Assembly: GCA_013203595.1 (NCBI GenBank)
Contig: JABMNT010000065.1
Span: 1 to 64,000 of the forward strand
Direction of reading: 5' to 3'
DNA length: 64,000 bases
Origin: Rhodospirillales bacterium
GTDB lineage: Bacteria; Pseudomonadota; Alphaproteobacteria; Rhodospirillales; Casp-alpha2
Under the pieces are notes generated by a model. It ran no database searches. It was not told where the DNA came from and saw nothing but the letters and a program-made list of their open reading frames with translations. Below, piece after piece: positions 17,543 through 27,568 of the stretch (within the stretch, counting starts at the first letter, position 1; every line of letters begins with the position of its first letter). The translations under genes were made by a program, and so were the position numbers.

Positions 17543-17845
17543 ATGAAAAACCGTTCTGTTTCGCGTCATGTTGCTTCCCGACGTGACTTTTTAAAAGCGA
17601 AGTCATCGCCGTCGATCATCGCCAGTCTGATGGTGCAGGCGCGACCGGAACATATTCCGGCCCTGACACCGGAACTGAATGCCATTGAAGGTGTTGAGGT
17701 TCATGCCAGCGCGGATACCGGGCGCATGGTTTTGACAATCGAAGCCATGGATGATCAGCACTTTATGGGTTTGTTTGATGCTGTTCAGGGGCAAAAACAC
17801 GTCATAAATGCGCAGCTGGTTTATCACCAGATCGAGGATATATAG
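17543..17845 (+). CDS. napD: NapA signal-peptide chaperone NapD, with a Tat-like N-terminus
   Basis: A 100-residue cytoplasmic chaperone that holds the NapA twin-arginine signal until cofactor insertion is complete. Residues 24-100 carry the NapD ferredoxin-like fold pattern ([15 protein letters not shown], then [19 protein letters not shown]). Ahead of it is an extra stretch of about 20 residues containing SRRDFLK (12-18), which looks like a Tat consensus and resembles the SRRDYIK of NapA itself, though no hydrophobic core follows. It stops one base before napA begins. Confidence 0.92.
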   Translation: MKNRSVSRHVASRRDFLKAKSSPSIIASLMVQARPEHIPALTPELNAIEGVEVHASADTGRMVLTIEAMDDQHFMGLFDAVQGQKHVINAQLVYHQIEDI

Positions 17846-17846
17846 A

Positions 17847-20378
17847 ATGACAAAGAAGACATCTGATAAATCCCTCCTGCCAACCATAAGCCGGCGCGAT
17901 TATATAAAAGCCAATGCGATCGCGGCGGCAGCGGCGGCTGCCGGGATAGCTGTTCCTGCTTCAGCGGCGAACCTTGTGACGGACAAGAGCAAAACCCAGC
18001 TGACCTGGTCAAAAGCGGCATGCCGGTTCTGTGGAACAGGTTGTTCGGTCATGGTGGGGACCAAGCAAGGCCGCGTCGTCGCGACGCACGGCGACGTTAA
18101 ATCGGAAGTGAATCGCGGCCTCAATTGTGTCAAAGGATACTTCCTGTCCAAAATCATGTACGGCAAGGATCGCCTGAAAACGCCCCTGCTCAGAATGAGC
18201 AATGGAAAGTACGATAAGAACGGTGACTTCACGCCTGTCTCCTGGACACAGGCCTTTGATATAATGGCTGAAAAATGGAAGGCCGCGATCAAGGAAAAAG
18301 GCCCGGAATCCGTTGGTATGTTCGGTTCCGGACAATGGACCGTCTGGGAAGGATATGCGGCGGTGAAGTTGATGAAGGCCGGGTTCAGGTCCAACAACAT
18401 AGACCCGAATGCGCGTCACTGTATGGCATCGGCCGTTGGCGGGTTCATGCGGACCTTCGGCATTGATGAGCCCATGGGCTGTTATGATGATCTGGAAGCT
18501 GCGGATGCCTTCGTGCTCTGGGGCTCAAATATGGCGGAAATGCATCCGATCCTGTGGACCCGCATCACTGACCGCAGGCTGAGCGCGCCGCATGTAAAGG
18601 TCGCCGTTCTGTCTACCTTCGAACATCGTTGCTTCGACCTGGCGGATAACGGCATGGTTTTCACGCCGCAAACAGATTTGGCCATTCTCAATTTCATTGC
18701 CAATTACATCATCCAGAACGGGCATGTGAATGAGGACTTTGTCGCCAAACATACCAACTTCAGGCGCGGAAACACTGATATTGGTTACGGTCTTCGCGAT
18801 GAACACCCGCTTCAACAAAAAGCCAAAAACGCCGATAAAGCCGGTGGGTCGCAACCCATGAGTTTCGAGGATTATGCGAAGTTTGTCAGTGATTATGATG
18901 TTGAAAGCGTCTCTAAATTATCCGGAGTTCCGGAAAAACAACTGATTGAGCTGGCGAAACTATACGCGGACCCGAAAATAAAGGTCATGTCGCTTTGGAC
19001 CATGGGCTTCAACCAGCACACCCGTGGGGTATGGGCAAACAATCTTGTCTACAATATTCATTTGTTGACGGGCAAGATTTCCGAACCCGGAAACAGCCCG
19101 TTTTCCCTGACAGGGCAGCCGTCAGCCTGTGGTACGGCACGCGAAGTGGGGACGTTTTCCCATCGGCTTCCCGCAGATATGGTGGTTACTGACCCTAAAC
19201 ACCGGGCTTTTGCAGAAGATGTCTGGAAACTGCCCGAGGGCACGATTCCGGCAAAACCCGGTCTGCATGCCGTTGAACAGAACCGCGCGCTTAAGGATGG
19301 CAAGCTCAACGCCTATTGGGTGCAGGTAAACAACAATATGCAGGCCGCCGCCAATATGATGGAGGAAACCCTGCCGGGCTATCGCAACCCGGACAATTTC
19401 ATTGTTGTATCCGATGCCTACCCGACGGTTACGGCACAGGCCGCCGATCTTATTCTGCCTACTGCCATGTGGGTCGAAAAAGAGGGTGCCTATGGCAACG
19501 CTGAGCGCCGTACCCAGTTCTGGCATCAGTTGGTTGATGCGCCGGGTGAAGCCAAGTCGGATCTATGGCAACTCGTTGAATTTTCAAAACGCTTCACGAC
19601 CGAAGACGTCTGGTCTGCCGACGTGCTCGAAAAAAATCCGGCGTATAAGGGCAAAACATTATATGAGGTTCTGTTCAAGAACGGCCAGGTCGATAAGTTT
19701 CCCTTGTCCGAAGCGTCTGACCAATACGCCAACCACGAAAACGAGGCCTTCGGTTTTTATATCCAGAAAGGACTTTTCGAAGAATATGCAACCTTTGGCC
19801 GGGGCCATGGTCACGATCTGGCACCGTTCGAGGTTTACCATAAGGAGCGCGGGCTTCGCTGGCCCGTCGTTGATGGCAAAGAAACCCGTTGGCGGTTCAA
19901 GGAAGGGCAGGACCCTTATGTTGAAAAAGGTAAGGACTTCCAGTTTTATGGCAAGAAAGACAACAGGGCTGTCATCTTCGCCTTGCCCTTTGAGCCAGCG
20001 GCAGAATCTCCCGATGAAGAGTATGATCTGTGGTTATCAACCGGCCGGGTGATTGAGCACTGGCATTCCGGCTCCATGACCCAACGCGTCCCGGAGCTAT
20101 ACCGGGCTTTCCCGAATGCGGTTGCTTTCATGCACCCGGATGATGCTGCAGCCAGAGGGCTGAAGCGGGGCTCGGAAATTCGGGTTATTTCCCGACGCGG
20201 CGAAATCCGGACCCGTGTCGAGACGCGGGGCCGCAACAAACCGCCAAAGGGGCTGATCTTTGTTCCGTGGTTTGATGCCAGCCAGTTGATTAACAAGGTT
20301 ACGCTGGACGCCACCGATCCAATTTCCCAACAGACGGATTACAAAAAATGTGCCGTCAAGATTATTGAAGTGGTCTAG
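17847..20378 (+). CDS. napA: Periplasmic nitrate reductase catalytic subunit
   Basis: The 843-residue Mo-bis-MGD enzyme that reduces nitrate to nitrite. A Tat signal (SRRDYIK at 15-21, then an alanine-rich core ending near VPASA) leads to the [4Fe-4S] site CRFCGTGC (Cys59, 62, 66) with Cys94 in GLNCVKG. The Mo-ligand Cys192 is in ARHCMASAV. The C-terminal molybdopterin domain ends with [20 protein letters not shown], as expected. I chose ATG 17847, which gives a standard signal peptide and directly follows the napD stop; an upstream in-frame codon at 17808 lies inside napD. Confidence 0.97.
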   Translation: MTKKTSDKSLLPTISRRDYIKANAIAAAAAAAGIAVPASAANLVTDKSKTQLTWSKAACRFCGTGCSVMVGTKQGRVVATHGDVKSEVNRGLNCVKGYFLSKIMYGKDRLKTPLLRMSNGKYDKNGDFTPVSWTQAFDIMAEKWKAAIKEKGPESVGMFGSGQWTVWEGYAAVKLMKAGFRSNNIDPNARHCMASAVGGFMRTFGIDEPMGCYDDLEAADAFVLWGSNMAEMHPILWTRITDRRLSAPHVKVAVLSTFEHRCFDLADNGMVFTPQTDLAILNFIANYIIQNGHVNEDFVAKHTNFRRGNTDIGYGLRDEHPLQQKAKNADKAGGSQPMSFEDYAKFVSDYDVESVSKLSGVPEKQLIELAKLYADPKIKVMSLWTMGFNQHTRGVWANNLVYNIHLLTGKISEPGNSPFSLTGQPSACGTAREVGTFSHRLPADMVVTDPKHRAFAEDVWKLPEGTIPAKPGLHAVEQNRALKDGKLNAYWVQVNNNMQAAANMMEETLPGYRNPDNFIVVSDAYPTVTAQAADLILPTAMWVEKEGAYGNAERRTQFWHQLVDAPGEAKSDLWQLVEFSKRFTTEDVWSADVLEKNPAYKGKTLYEVLFKNGQVDKFPLSEASDQYANHENEAFGFYIQKGLFEEYATFGRGHGHDLAPFEVYHKERGLRWPVVDGKETRWRFKEGQDPYVEKGKDFQFYGKKDNRAVIFALPFEPAAESPDEEYDLWLSTGRVIEHWHSGSMTQRVPELYRAFPNAVAFMHPDDAAARGLKRGSEIRVISRRGEIRTRVETRGRNKPPKGLIFVPWFDASQLINKVTLDATDPISQQTDYKKCAVKIIEVV

Positions 20379-20382
20379 GGTT

Positions 20383-20829
20383 ATGCAAAATCCTGTCAAA
20401 AAAATGCTGGTTGCTCTGCTCTGTGTGGGGCTGGGGTCCATTGCCGTTGCCGGCGAGCCGATCACGACCCTGCGCGCCGGGGCACTGGAGAGCAATTCAC
20501 CGGCCCCGGCCATGGCGAAACCGATCAATTCTGATATTCGTGAAATTCGCAACTTTCCCGAACAGCCGCCGACAATCCCGCATAATATCAGAGGCTACCA
20601 GATTGATCTCAATACAAACAAATGCCTCAGTTGCCACAGCCGGAAGGCAGTCGGGCAGTCACAGGCCCCCATGGTCAGCGTTACGCATTTCATGGACCGG
20701 GACGGTCAGGTGCTGTCTGCGGTTACCCCCAGGCGGTACTTTTGTACCCAGTGCCACGTGCCTCAGCATGACATCAAGCCGCTGGTTGAGAACGAATTCA
20801 TCGATGCCGATGATCTGACCAATAAATAG
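20383..20829 (+). CDS. napB: Periplasmic nitrate reductase dihaem cytochrome c subunit
   Basis: A 148-residue periplasmic electron carrier to NapA. A Sec signal ends near AVAGEP (residue 24), and two c-haem motifs are present, CLSCH (81-85) and CTQCH (121-125), with extra histidines for bis-His ligation (for example THFMDRDG and the PHNI segment). The start at 20383 lies four bases after the napA stop. It passes electrons from NapC to the NapA iron-sulfur centre. Confidence 0.96.
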   Translation: MQNPVKKMLVALLCVGLGSIAVAGEPITTLRAGALESNSPAPAMAKPINSDIREIRNFPEQPPTIPHNIRGYQIDLNTNKCLSCHSRKAVGQSQAPMVSVTHFMDRDGQVLSAVTPRRYFCTQCHVPQHDIKPLVENEFIDADDLTNK

Positions 20830-20840
20830 GAACTTTAACT

Positions 20841-21431
20841 GTGATTGCAAAAATTGTTGCCTATTGGCAGTTGCTCAACCGCCCGGCCCGACATCTGAGC
20901 TTGGCCCTGTTAACGACCGGTGGCTTCTTTGCCGGCGTTATATTCTGGGGCGGATTTAACACGGCTCTGGAACTGACCAATACAGAAACATTCTGCATCA
21001 GTTGTCATGAAATGCGGGAAAACGTATTTGTCGAGTTAAAGGAGACAATTCACTATACAAATCGCTCCGGTGTTCGGGCAACTTGTCCCGATTGTCATGT
21101 GCCGCATAACTGGACCGATAAAATTGCCCGGAAAATGGCTGCTTCCAAGGAAGTCTGGGGCAAGCTGTTTGGTACCATTTCAACCCGGGAAAAGTTTCAG
21201 AGCAAACGGCTTGAACTGGCCCAGAACGAATGGGCCCGGTTTAAGGCCAACGATTCTCTGGAATGCCGAAACTGTCATGCTTTTGAATCGATGGACATTA
21301 CTCTGCAAAGCCCACGGGCGGCGGATAACCATACACGGCTGCTTGGAACGGGTGAAAAGACCTGCATCGACTGCCATAAGGGTATTGCCCATCAATTGCC
21401 CGATATGTCGAATGTCGAGGGTTGGCACTAG
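20841..21431 (+). CDS. napC: Tetrahaem quinol dehydrogenase NapC
   Basis: A 196-residue NapC/NirT family protein with one N-terminal membrane anchor (about 19-38) and four c-haem sites: CISCH (52-56), CPDCH (82-86), CRNCH (142-146) and CIDCH (175-179). It oxidises quinol and feeds NapB. Translation starts at GTG 20841 with TAGGAA eight bases before. It ends the napEDABC operon; napF, napG and napH are not here, so this is the NapC-dependent type of system. No clear terminator is visible in the 165 bases that follow. Confidence 0.95.
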   Translation: MIAKIVAYWQLLNRPARHLSLALLTTGGFFAGVIFWGGFNTALELTNTETFCISCHEMRENVFVELKETIHYTNRSGVRATCPDCHVPHNWTDKIARKMAASKEVWGKLFGTISTREKFQSKRLELAQNEWARFKANDSLECRNCHAFESMDITLQSPRAADNHTRLLGTGEKTCIDCHKGIAHQLPDMSNVEGWH

Positions 21432-21596
21432 AAAACGCGAACCCGGCGGCTCAGGTCCCTAATTGCTGAATACCGGATCGAAGACAGCGTATGTGGTGTT
21501 CTTTTATTCGGGCCGCCTTGGCGCTCATTTCAACTCTTTCAGAGATCCCACCCCAAGTTCGGAAATACCGCAGAGTGTGTTTCCTTCAAAAAGGCT

Positions 21597-22235
21597 TTAC
21601 GCATCGAGCCAGTGGCGCCAGGCGGGCCAGTTGCCGATATGCCGGCTGATCAGGTGGTAGCCCGTTTGCGTCGGGTGGACGGCATCGGAGCCATCAAAGG
21701 CCCGGCGCCATTCGGCGTCATCTTTCAGGGCACCGTACAAATCGTAGTAGGGAACATCCAGTTCAGCGGCGAGGGCGCCATAGGCGTCACTAAGGTGCTC
21801 GATTTCCTTGCGCGCGAATTCATAGGAAATGCCGGCAGCGGGATGAAAGGTTGTTTGCTCGCGCTCGACCGGTGGCGGCCCGACCCACAGGGTTGGCAAC
21901 CAGGATGAGGCGGCGCCGATCATTTCTCGGGCGGTTTGCAGAGAAGACGGAAAGGAAACCCGACGACTGCCATTTTCAAGGGCGATGTCATTAACGCCAA
22001 AACTGAAGACCAGGGCACAGGGCTGGATGGCCGGCAGCCGGGCTTCGCATTCCGCTTGCCAGCGGGTGGCGATCATAACCGAGGTGTCGCCGCGAATTCC
22101 CAGGTTATAAACGCTGAGATCGTGACCGTTGGCCACTTCCGCCTGGGCCAGGCGTCCCGGCCATCCCTGGAAGTCAGGGTCGTTGGTACCGTTGACAAGG
22201 CTGTCGCCTACGAAACATATACGCAATTCGGTCAT
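21597..22235 (-). CDS. SGNH/GDSL-type hydrolase
   Basis: A 212-residue esterase-like protein without a signal peptide. Block I is FVGDSLVNG with nucleophile Ser12, block II carries Gly in NLGIRGDT, block III is FSFGVNDI with Asn, and block V is GSDAVHPTQTGY with the Asp/His pair. All four catalytic elements are therefore present. SGNH enzymes act on esters, acetylated sugars or lipids, and no neighbour narrows this down. It starts 63 bases before the CCA-transferase stop on the same strand. Confidence 0.88.
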   Translation of the reverse strand: MTELRICFVGDSLVNGTNDPDFQGWPGRLAQAEVANGHDLSVYNLGIRGDTSVMIATRWQAECEARLPAIQPCALVFSFGVNDIALENGSRRVSFPSSLQTAREMIGAASSWLPTLWVGPPPVEREQTTFHPAAGISYEFARKEIEHLSDAYGALAAELDVPYYDLYGALKDDAEWRRAFDGSDAVHPTQTGYHLISRHIGNWPAWRHWLDA

Positions 22236-22298
22236 TTGGGAGGTCCGTGATCTGGAGGGGGGTGGTCTGCTGGCATCTGTTGATGGCGGTGGCTGTCA

Positions 22299-23591
22299 TC
22301 ATAACCGCCTGGCCGCGTCAAACAAGCGATTGAGGCAGTCCTGACGGTTTGCTGCATAGTGGCCGCTTTCCCACCAGTTCTCAACTTCGCCTAGCAGCGT
22401 GCCGACCCGGGGTCCGGGCGCAATCCCCAGTGCCAGGACATCCTGGCCGCTGAGCGGGAACACCGGATTTGTCCATCGGGTTGTCCGCTCCAGCAACTGC
22501 ATCCATCCGCTTTTGCGCTCGGAGGAAAGGCGTGGGTTGTCATACATCTCCTGGCCCCATCGCAGCAGGGCCAGATCCTGAATCAGTCCGATCCCGTATT
22601 TGCGCAGCGCCTTGCTTTCGGCCAGGTCTCCCATGTCGGGGGTTACGGCCACTGGCGGTGTGCACAGCTGTTGCAGCCGGTTTTGTTCCTCGTTCGACAG
22701 CTTCAAGCGATCGGCCAGTTGCGCAACATTAGGCGCCGTGGTGTGGATCAGGGCGCTTAAATGACGGATCGGGTCCGGGGCAATGCCCGGAATATTGGTG
22801 GCCCGGGTTTCCAGCCAGTTGACCATGCGGAGAATCCCCGGATCCCCGGCTTCCGGTAACACGACGTTGAGAACTTCGGCGCCTTTCATCTTGATCAGAA
22901 TTTCCGCCGGGTCTGGAACACACAATATTTTCAACAACTCGCTGCGCACCCGTTCACCGGACAATTCGGACAGGTTTTTTGCATAGGCACGACACGCGGC
23001 AATGGCTTCACTGTCAATGGGCGGGCGGCCGATGGCGCCGTAGAACCGGAAATAACGCAGCACCCGGAGATAGTCTTCGGCAACGCGGTCATGGGCGGAA
23101 CCGATAAACCGCACCTGGCCATGGGCCAGATCCCAGAGTCCGCTGAATGGATCAAAGACCTCGCCATCGAGATTTGCCGACAGGGCATTGAATGTAAAAT
23201 CCCGGCGTTTGGCGTCTTCCAGCCAGTCATCGGTAAATCCGACCCGGGCACGCCGCCCGTCGGTTTCCAGATCAATGCGCAATGTGGTGATCTCGAAACG
23301 TTTGCCGTCGACAACCGCGGTGACGGTTCCATGTTTCAGCCCCGTGGGAATGGCCTGAATTCCGGCCCGCTGGAGCAGTTCCATTACTTTTTCCGGGCGG
23401 TCCGGTGTCGCAATGTCAATGTCGCTGGCCTCGCGGTGCCGCAGAGCATCGCGTACACAGCCACCGACAAACCGGATTTCGCTTGCCTCCGCCGTCAGGG
23501 CATCGACGACCGCCCTGGTTTCCGGTGCCTGCAACCAGGTTACGGGCGGGAGCTGTCCGGTTGCCATGAGGGGATTGATTTCGAGGGCCAC
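22299..23591 (-). CDS. cca: CCA tRNA nucleotidyltransferase (class II, poly(A)-polymerase-like)
   Basis: Adds or repairs the 3' CCA of tRNA. The N-terminal nucleotidyltransferase head shows RFVGGCVRDALR and the metal-binding DIDIATPD. The RRDFTFNALS motif follows, then the AEDYLRVLRYFRF neck and a helical C-terminal body. I favour GTG 23591 (AAGGA eight bases upstream), giving 430 residues; a TTG two codons earlier or ATG 23567 are alternatives. It belongs to a run with the GyrI-like, DUF6111, Nudix and DUF1285 genes that is conserved in many alphaproteobacteria. I judge CCA-adding from that context, as poly(A) polymerases look similar. Confidence 0.88.
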   Translation of the reverse strand: MALEINPLMATGQLPPVTWLQAPETRAVVDALTAEASEIRFVGGCVRDALRHREASDIDIATPDRPEKVMELLQRAGIQAIPTGLKHGTVTAVVDGKRFEITTLRIDLETDGRRARVGFTDDWLEDAKRRDFTFNALSANLDGEVFDPFSGLWDLAHGQVRFIGSAHDRVAEDYLRVLRYFRFYGAIGRPPIDSEAIAACRAYAKNLSELSGERVRSELLKILCVPDPAEILIKMKGAEVLNVVLPEAGDPGILRMVNWLETRATNIPGIAPDPIRHLSALIHTTAPNVAQLADRLKLSNEEQNRLQQLCTPPVAVTPDMGDLAESKALRKYGIGLIQDLALLRWGQEMYDNPRLSSERKSGWMQLLERTTRWTNPVFPLSGQDVLALGIAPGPRVGTLLGEVENWWESGHYAANRQDCLNRLFDAARRL

Positions 23592-23612
23592 GGGCAAAAT
23601 CCTTCGCGCGGG

Positions 23613-24065
23613 TTAAGTCCGTGCAACAAAGATGTCGACTTCAGCGGCTTGCGGGTCGGTGGCCCGGTCGTCGTATATCTCGAAGTCATAGGTGAAGGCG
23701 CGCGGGATATCGCTTTGCCGGATGTCCTGCCAGGTTTCGAAGAGGGCGTCCGGCAGGGTCCCTTCGGCGCGCGCAACCTGATAGGTTTGCGCGGGCACCT
23801 GCCGTCCGACCATGCCTTGCGGGACGTGATCAAGGTTATCGACCGGGCAGCCGATCATGAAGCTGTAGGCGCCGCTGTGGTCACTTTCATAGTGGCTGTA
23901 GAGGCCGAACAGGCGGCTGTCGATGCAGTTGGGGATACGGTCCTGGATACTGTTGGCGTAGAAGCTCTGCCACAGCTCGCCGAGCTCCTCCGTCGCCGCA
24001 TTGTTGGTGCGGATTTCGATGCCGACCAGAAGGATCTCGCCCAGACTGATTTCAGGATAGTTCAT
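23613..24065 (-). CDS. GyrI-like effector-binding domain protein
   Basis: A 150-residue stand-alone effector-binding (AraC_E_bind/GyrI-like) domain. It has the paired beta-alpha-beta-beta halves, starting ISLGEILLVGIEIRTNN and repeating with QGMVGRQVPAQTYQVARAEG, and the conserved SRLFGLYSHYESDHSGAYSFMIG core. The final DFEIYDD acidic cluster is typical. Such domains bind hydrophobic small molecules, and some are hydrolases. No DNA-binding domain is attached. It lies between the DUF6111 gene (11 bases) and the CCA-transferase gene (21 bases). Confidence 0.82.
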   Translation of the reverse strand: MNYPEISLGEILLVGIEIRTNNAATEELGELWQSFYANSIQDRIPNCIDSRLFGLYSHYESDHSGAYSFMIGCPVDNLDHVPQGMVGRQVPAQTYQVARAEGTLPDALFETWQDIRQSDIPRAFTYDFEIYDDRATDPQAAEVDIFVART

Positions 24066-24076
24066 CGGCTTGTGCG

Positions 24077-24355
24077 CTATTTGAACTTCGGTTGGGTAAT
24101 GCGTCCATCTTCCAGGCGCGGCGCTTCATAGTAACCTTCTCCCGGCAGTGCGCCACCGGTGGCGGCAATATAGGTAAGGCCGGCAAGCATCAGGATAACG
24201 CCGATTATAATGGAAACAAACAGACTGACACTTTTGACTTCCGGCACTTCGTTGCCGCTGGCCTTGGAGCGATGGCGCAGAAGCCACATCCAGCCGAGAT
24301 AGATTGCGGTAGGCAGGACCAGGGGTATAAGATAAGTCAACACGATACGGCTCAT
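24077..24355 (-). CDS. DUF6111-type small membrane protein
   Basis: A 92-residue protein with two predicted membrane helices (about 6-24 and 43-66) and a soluble C-terminus ending GRITQPKFK. The start at 24355 overlaps the Nudix stop by four bases (ATGA), so the two are translationally coupled. In alphaproteobacteria a protein of this shape regularly sits between a Nudix hydrolase and the CCA transferase. Its function is unknown. Confidence 0.78.
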   Translation of the reverse strand: MSRIVLTYLIPLVLPTAIYLGWMWLLRHRSKASGNEVPEVKSVSLFVSIIIGVILMLAGLTYIAATGGALPGEGYYEAPRLEDGRITQPKFK

Positions 24356-24966
24356 TCTGAACCCCCGGATGGTGACGTGAGAATAGTGTGAAGATTGACA
24401 ATCATACCGGCAGTAGCTCCCCAAATATAGCGACCTTCATAAGGCAGGGCATAAAACTCCCGCTTAAGGCCTTCGAAATTACGGCTGTGGCGTTCGTGGT
24501 TGGTCGGGTCCATGAGAAAACTGAAGGGCACTTCGAAGACTTCATCCACTTCATGGGCATCGGGTTTGATTTCGAATGGCGGGTGGACGATACCGACGAC
24601 CGGGGTCACCGAATAGCCGGTGCGGATCACATAGGTATCGAGCCGGCCAATCGGTTCGATATGTCTGGCCGATAGCCCGACCTCTTCTTCGGTTTCACGC
24701 AGTGCGGTGGCTTCCGCACTGATATCCACGTCATCCACATGGCCACCCGGAAAACTGATCTGGCCGGGATGCCTGGCCATTGTCAGCGGGCGTTGGGTGA
24801 ACAGGATGGTGATGCCGTCGGCGCGCAGAATCAGGGGCACCAGCACCGCTGCCGGGGTCAGCGGTCCATTCGGATCCATGCCCGGATTCAGATTGTGATC
24901 ACCGCGGACAACCTCAGTATTCGGCTTATGGGCAGCGATTTTATTACGGATATAATTCTGGTCCAT
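24352..24966 (-). CDS. Nudix hydrolase, CoA-pyrophosphatase type
   Basis: A 204-residue Nudix enzyme. The catalytic box GGHVDDVDISAEATALRETEEEVGL keeps the REUXEEXGU core. Just before it lies the CoA-pyrophosphatase signature FTQRPLTMARHPGQISFPGG, which separates this group (NudL/PCD1-like) from other Nudix families. It would split CoA or its derivatives into phosphopantetheine and 3',5'-ADP. It is five bases downstream of DUF1285 and coupled to DUF6111. Confidence 0.88.
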   Translation of the reverse strand: MDQNYIRNKIAAHKPNTEVVRGDHNLNPGMDPNGPLTPAAVLVPLILRADGITILFTQRPLTMARHPGQISFPGGHVDDVDISAEATALRETEEEVGLSARHIEPIGRLDTYVIRTGYSVTPVVGIVHPPFEIKPDAHEVDEVFEVPFSFLMDPTNHERHSRNFEGLKREFYALPYEGRYIWGATAGMIVNLHTILTSPSGGSE

Positions 24967-24971
24967 TGCTA

Positions 24972-25559
24972 TCAGGGTGCCTCAATATCTTCCATATTGC
25001 CGATCGGAAAAAAATGTCCTTTCGACCACACACCATATATGTGAGCTTGTTCAACCATCTCCGCAACACCCAGATCAACCATTTCATAAAACACCGGTCT
25101 CGCTAATTTTGCCTCAAGCCCGTGGTCCAGTGCAAGATAGGGAGCCGGTTCCTGGGTCTGGGGATGAATTTCGATCCGCAGGGGGTGCTGGTCCGACAGC
25201 GTGAATACCTGATCGATATTTGTGCGAAAACTGATTTCCTGGTCCCGGCCATGGCCACTTGTGGTGAGCTCTATGGCCATGAAAGCCGCATCGTCGACCC
25301 GGATTCGGCACATTTCAGCGGGTGTGATTAGCCAGTGGTCGCCTGCTTCGTCGCGTCTCAGCACCGTCGCGAAAAGCTTTACCAGCTCCATACGGCCTAT
25401 GGGTGAGCCCAAATAGTGCCACAGACCCTGAGCATCTATACGCATATCGATGTCGCCACAGACGATTTGACCGGGCCGGGGCGTGAACCCGACAGGCCCC
25501 GGAAAATTATTTTCGCCACCTCGCGATAAATTGCTTAGGTTCGGGAGATTTTCCGTCAT
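24972..25559 (-). CDS. DUF1285 family protein
   Basis: A 195-residue soluble protein. It has the landmarks I associate with DUF1285: CGDIDMRIDAQGLWHYLGSPIGR, KLFATVLRRDEAGDHWLITPAE and a long C-terminal part ending YGVWSKGHFFPIG. No catalytic motif is obvious. It is the first gene of the minus-strand run to the CCA transferase and is divergent from moxR, 56 bases away, so the two units may share a regulatory region. Function unknown. Confidence 0.85.
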   Translation of the reverse strand: MTENLPNLSNLSRGGENNFPGPVGFTPRPGQIVCGDIDMRIDAQGLWHYLGSPIGRMELVKLFATVLRRDEAGDHWLITPAEMCRIRVDDAAFMAIELTTSGHGRDQEISFRTNIDQVFTLSDQHPLRIEIHPQTQEPAPYLALDHGLEAKLARPVFYEMVDLGVAEMVEQAHIYGVWSKGHFFPIGNMEDIEAP

Positions 25560-25615
25560 AATTTAACCATTATAGTGTTTGAGGCTGGGTTTGGACAAGA
25601 AGCGGAGATTATAAC

Positions 25616-26638
25616 GTGAGAGCCACCGTAGAAGCTAACGAAACAAAAAAGACCCTTGATTCGGATGAACTGATCAATTCCGTCGATCGTCTGGGCCGCG
25701 ATATGACCCGCGCCCGCGAAGCCATTGGCCGGTTTATTTACGGTCAGGAAAATGTGATCGAGGAAACGCTGATCACGCTGCTGGCCGGTGGCCATTTGCT
25801 GCTGGTCGGCGTCCCTGGTCTGGGCAAAACCAGACTGGTTGAGGTTGTTGCCCAGGTGTTCGGGCTGGACACCCGCCGGGTGCAGTTCACGCCGGATTTG
25901 ATGCCGGCCGATATTCTGGGTTCGGAAGTGCTGGAAGAATCTGAAAAGGGCCGCCGCTCGTTCCGGTTTATCAAAGGCCCGGTGTTCTGCCAGTTATTGA
26001 TGGCCGACGAAATCAACCGGGCCAGCCCCCGCACCCAGTCGGCCCTGTTGCAGGCCATGCAGGAGCATCGCGTTTCCGTGGCCGGCGAATATCACGATTT
26101 GCCATCACCTTTTCATGTTCTGGCAACCCAGAATCCGCTCGAACAGGAAGGCACCTATCCGTTGCCGGAAGCGCAACTGGACCGTTTCTTCATGCAGGTC
26201 GATGTGGACTATCCCGAGGCCGGTGCGGAGCTCGAAATTCTGATCAATACAACGGGGCTGCAGTCCCATGACGTTGACCGGGTTATGGATACCGACACCC
26301 TGCTTGCCGCTCAGCGACTGGTGCGCCAGATACCGGTCGGTGAAAGCGTTGCCGATGCGATCATTAATCTTGTCAGGGCCGGCCGGCCCCATACCAGTTC
26401 CATTGATGCGGTGAAGGATTATGTGTCCTGGGGCCCCGGTCCCCGCGCCAGCCAGGCCCTGATGCTTGGTGCCAGGGCGAAAGCGGTGATCGAGGGGCGA
26501 TTATCGCCCAGTGTTGACGATGTGCTGGAACTGGCACATCCGATCCTCCGCCATCGCATGGCCCTGACCTTTGCCGCCCGCGCCGAAGGGGTATCATTGA
26601 AGTCGGTTATCGATAAAATATGTGAACAGATCTCCTGA
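25616..26638 (+). CDS. MoxR-family AAA+ ATPase
   Basis: A 340-residue AAA+ chaperone. Walker A is [12 protein letters not shown], Walker B is [25 protein letters not shown], and the sensor/arginine-finger region follows [19 protein letters not shown]; the C-terminal lid is helical. Translation starts at GTG 25616 with CGGAG upstream. MoxR proteins work with VWA-domain partners to mature or remodel other proteins. Here the partners are the DUF58 protein and two large membrane proteins immediately downstream. Confidence 0.92.
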   Translation: MRATVEANETKKTLDSDELINSVDRLGRDMTRAREAIGRFIYGQENVIEETLITLLAGGHLLLVGVPGLGKTRLVEVVAQVFGLDTRRVQFTPDLMPADILGSEVLEESEKGRRSFRFIKGPVFCQLLMADEINRASPRTQSALLQAMQEHRVSVAGEYHDLPSPFHVLATQNPLEQEGTYPLPEAQLDRFFMQVDVDYPEAGAELEILINTTGLQSHDVDRVMDTDTLLAAQRLVRQIPVGESVADAIINLVRAGRPHTSSIDAVKDYVSWGPGPRASQALMLGARAKAVIEGRLSPSVDDVLELAHPILRHRMALTFAARAEGVSLKSVIDKICEQIS

Positions 26639-26663
26639 TCAGGAACATGGCGGAACCCCTGCA

Positions 26664-27566
26664 ATGCGCGAGCCGATACAGATAAACCGGAAACGGTCAG
26701 ATTCCCAGCACAAGGCAGAATCCGTCGCCGCCGGGTTTCCGGCCCTGCTGGTGGCTGCCGAACGGGTGGCATCGACGGTGTCGCAGGGGGTTCATGGACG
26801 GCGTCGGGTGGGTCAGGGCGAAACATTCTGGCAGTTCCGGCGCTATGAATATGGCGATTCCGTGCAACAGATCGACTGGCGTCAATCGGCCAAATCAACC
26901 CCCGTTTATGTCCGTGAAACCGAGTGGGAAGCGGCGCAAAGCGTCTGGTTGTGGCGGGACGGCTCAGCATCAATGGATTTTCAATCATCGGAGAAAAGCA
27001 CCAGTAAACGGGAGCGCGCCAGCCTGTTGCTGCTGGCGCTGGCATCGCTTTTGGTTCGGGGCGGCGAACGCATGGCCCTGTTGGGGACAGGCATGCTGCC
27101 GGCCACCGGGCGGGCGGTTTTGCCACAGTTCTGGTCGATGCTGGAGGCCAATGCGGGGGCAGCCAATAGCCTGCCGCAGGTCGAAACGCTGCCGCGCTAT
27201 GCCCGCATGGTTTGGTTCGGTGATTTTCTGTCGCGTCCCGAGGAACTGGATAAGGTCGTCAGGACCTATGCCAACCTTGGCATCAAAGGGCATTTGGTTC
27301 AGGTTCTCGATTCGGCGGAGGAACTCCTGCCCTACGACGGGCGCATCCTGTTTGGCGGTGTCGAAAGTGGTGAAGGTGATGTGCTGGTACGCCGGGTCGA
27401 AGAACTGCGCGGTGCCTATCAGCAGGAACTGGCCCGCCATAATGACGCGCTGAAAGCGATTGTCCGGCGCTATGGCTGGAGCCTTACCACGCATCGCACC
27501 GACCATGCGCCGGAACCGGTGTTGCTGGCGCTGTTCGTGTTGCTGTCCGAAGCCGTGGGAGGGTAG
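26664..27566 (+). CDS. DUF58 protein (MoxR partner)
   Basis: A 300-residue soluble protein with the DUF58 core GETFWQFRRYEYGDSVQQIDWRQSA...VRE, followed by a VWA-like segment whose DGSAS matches the metal-ion-dependent adhesion (DxSxS) motif. DUF58 proteins are the constant companions of MoxR ATPases. I chose ATG 26664, after the moxR stop; an in-frame GTG at 26622 would overlap moxR. The downstream gene begins two bases after the stop, with the GGGAGGG ribosome site lying inside this gene. Confidence 0.87.
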   Translation: MREPIQINRKRSDSQHKAESVAAGFPALLVAAERVASTVSQGVHGRRRVGQGETFWQFRRYEYGDSVQQIDWRQSAKSTPVYVRETEWEAAQSVWLWRDGSASMDFQSSEKSTSKRERASLLLLALASLLVRGGERMALLGTGMLPATGRAVLPQFWSMLEANAGAANSLPQVETLPRYARMVWFGDFLSRPEELDKVVRTYANLGIKGHLVQVLDSAEELLPYDGRILFGGVESGEGDVLVRRVEELRGAYQQELARHNDALKAIVRRYGWSLTTHRTDHAPEPVLLALFVLLSEAVGG

Positions 27567-27568
27567 AC

